Assembly (NCBI GenBank): GCA_900546455.1
Contig: URCS01000041.1
Span: forward strand, 1-17,687
Direction: 5' to 3'
DNA: 17,687 bases
Source: an uncultured Collinsella sp.
GTDB lineage: Bacteria; Actinomycetota; Coriobacteriia; Coriobacteriales; Coriobacteriaceae
The position numbers and the translations under genes are program-made. Below, piece after piece: positions 17,237-17,687 of this stretch (its first letter is position 1; every line of letters begins with the position of its first letter). The notes beneath the pieces are model-generated. The model did no database searches. It saw only the letters and a program-made list of their open reading frames with translations, and was not told the DNA's origin.

Positions 17237-17668
17237 ATGTCCAAGTACATCTCTGAGCTCATGTCGCCGCAGCTTATGGGCGTCGTCTATGCCTTCGTTG
17301 GCTTTATCATCGCCCTGTATGTGCTGTCGGTTGTCTATGTGTTCATCGACGCTCGTCGCCGCGGCGCCAGCGCCTACGTGGCATGGGGCATCATCGCCCT
17401 CATCCCGTTTGTAGGCCTCATCGCCTATCTGGTCCTGCGCCCGCACTCCTACGCGTCCGACCGCGAGGAGCAGGAGTTGGACATGGCCCTTCGCGAGCGC
17501 CAGCTTGCCCAGTACGGCACCTGCCCGCAGTGCGGCGCGCCCATCGAGAAGGACTTCGTCGTCTGTCCGGTGTGTGACACCCAGGTTCGAAACGTATGCC
17601 CCAGCTGCCATCGCCCGCTCGATGCGCACTGGAAGGTCTGCCCGTACTGCCGAACTCGCATTCAGTAA
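17237..17668 (+). CDS. Small membrane protein with double zinc ribbon
   Basis: A 143-aa protein of unknown role. Two hydrophobic segments (about 13-37 and 46-67) separated by the short basic loop DARRRGAS resemble the PLDc_N-type two-helix membrane module. A charged linker (73-92) leads to two zinc ribbons: C96, C99, C110, C113 and C121, C124, C135, C138, all CxxC pairs. The zinc part is probably cytoplasmic, with nucleic-acid or protein binding possible. The ATG at 17237 has GAAAGG nine bases upstream. It is divergent from the GlpA-like operon, with the 40-bp-period array between them. No partner gene is in the window. Confidence 0.85.
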   Translation: MSKYISELMSPQLMGVVYAFVGFIIALYVLSVVYVFIDARRRGASAYVAWGIIALIPFVGLIAYLVLRPHSYASDREEQELDMALRERQLAQYGTCPQCGAPIEKDFVVCPVCDTQVRNVCPSCHRPLDAHWKVCPYCRTRIQ

Positions 17669-17687
17669 CGCATCCATCGCCGGGCCG

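Overview
The window looks like chromosomal DNA from a high-GC anaerobic actinobacterium of the class Coriobacteriia, and the genus Collinsella is my best guess. This is inferred from the run tig-clpP-clpX-valS-folC, GC-rich codon use, anaerobic-type flavin and molybdenum enzymes, and repeat-rich intergenic regions. I ran no database search. There is no transposase, integrase, phage gene or cas gene.

Layout. (1) Positions 1-3141: the end of a flavoprotein subunit overlaps by one base a large fused [2Fe-2S]/molybdopterin hydroxylase of the XdhD/YgfN type; a strong terminator follows. (2) 3200-3311: a tRNA-Leu(UAG) gene with its own extended -10 promoter. (3) 3403-6957: a protein quality-control block of trigger factor, ClpP and ClpX; clpP and clpX are one base apart and end at a strong terminator. 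(4) 7052-11507: valS and folC on the same strand. valS is bracketed by two inverted copies of a structured element, and two further hairpins precede folC. (5) 11508-13399: an Xaa-Pro type metallopeptidase gene on the minus strand, flanked by two direct copies of a roughly 270-bp structured element, plus a shorter repeat. (6) 13401-16669: a tight three-gene minus-strand operon of a GlpA-like FAD enzyme with a BFD-type [2Fe-2S] domain, an FAD/NAD oxidoreductase and a DUF1667 protein, with two perfect dyads just upstream of the first gene. (7) 16840-17135: eight 15-bp repeats in strictly alternating orientation at a 40-bp period. (8) 17237-17668: a small membrane protein with two zinc ribbons.

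How the genes fit together. Trigger factor folds nascent chains and ClpXP degrades damaged or tagged ones. ValRS and FolC serve translation and folate metabolism. The molybdenum enzyme and the GlpA-like trio are both multi-subunit redox systems whose exact substrates cannot be read from sequence; for the trio, glycerol-3-phosphate or a related hydroxy or amino compound is plausible.

The most unusual content is between genes. Two unrelated element families (7052-7165 with 9895-10011, and 11539-11808 with 13073-13341) keep short conserved motifs at conserved spacing. Their long base-paired arms differ in sequence between copies but stay complementary within each copy. The 40-bp-period alternating array is the third such feature. 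These three are the best candidates for an undescribed system.
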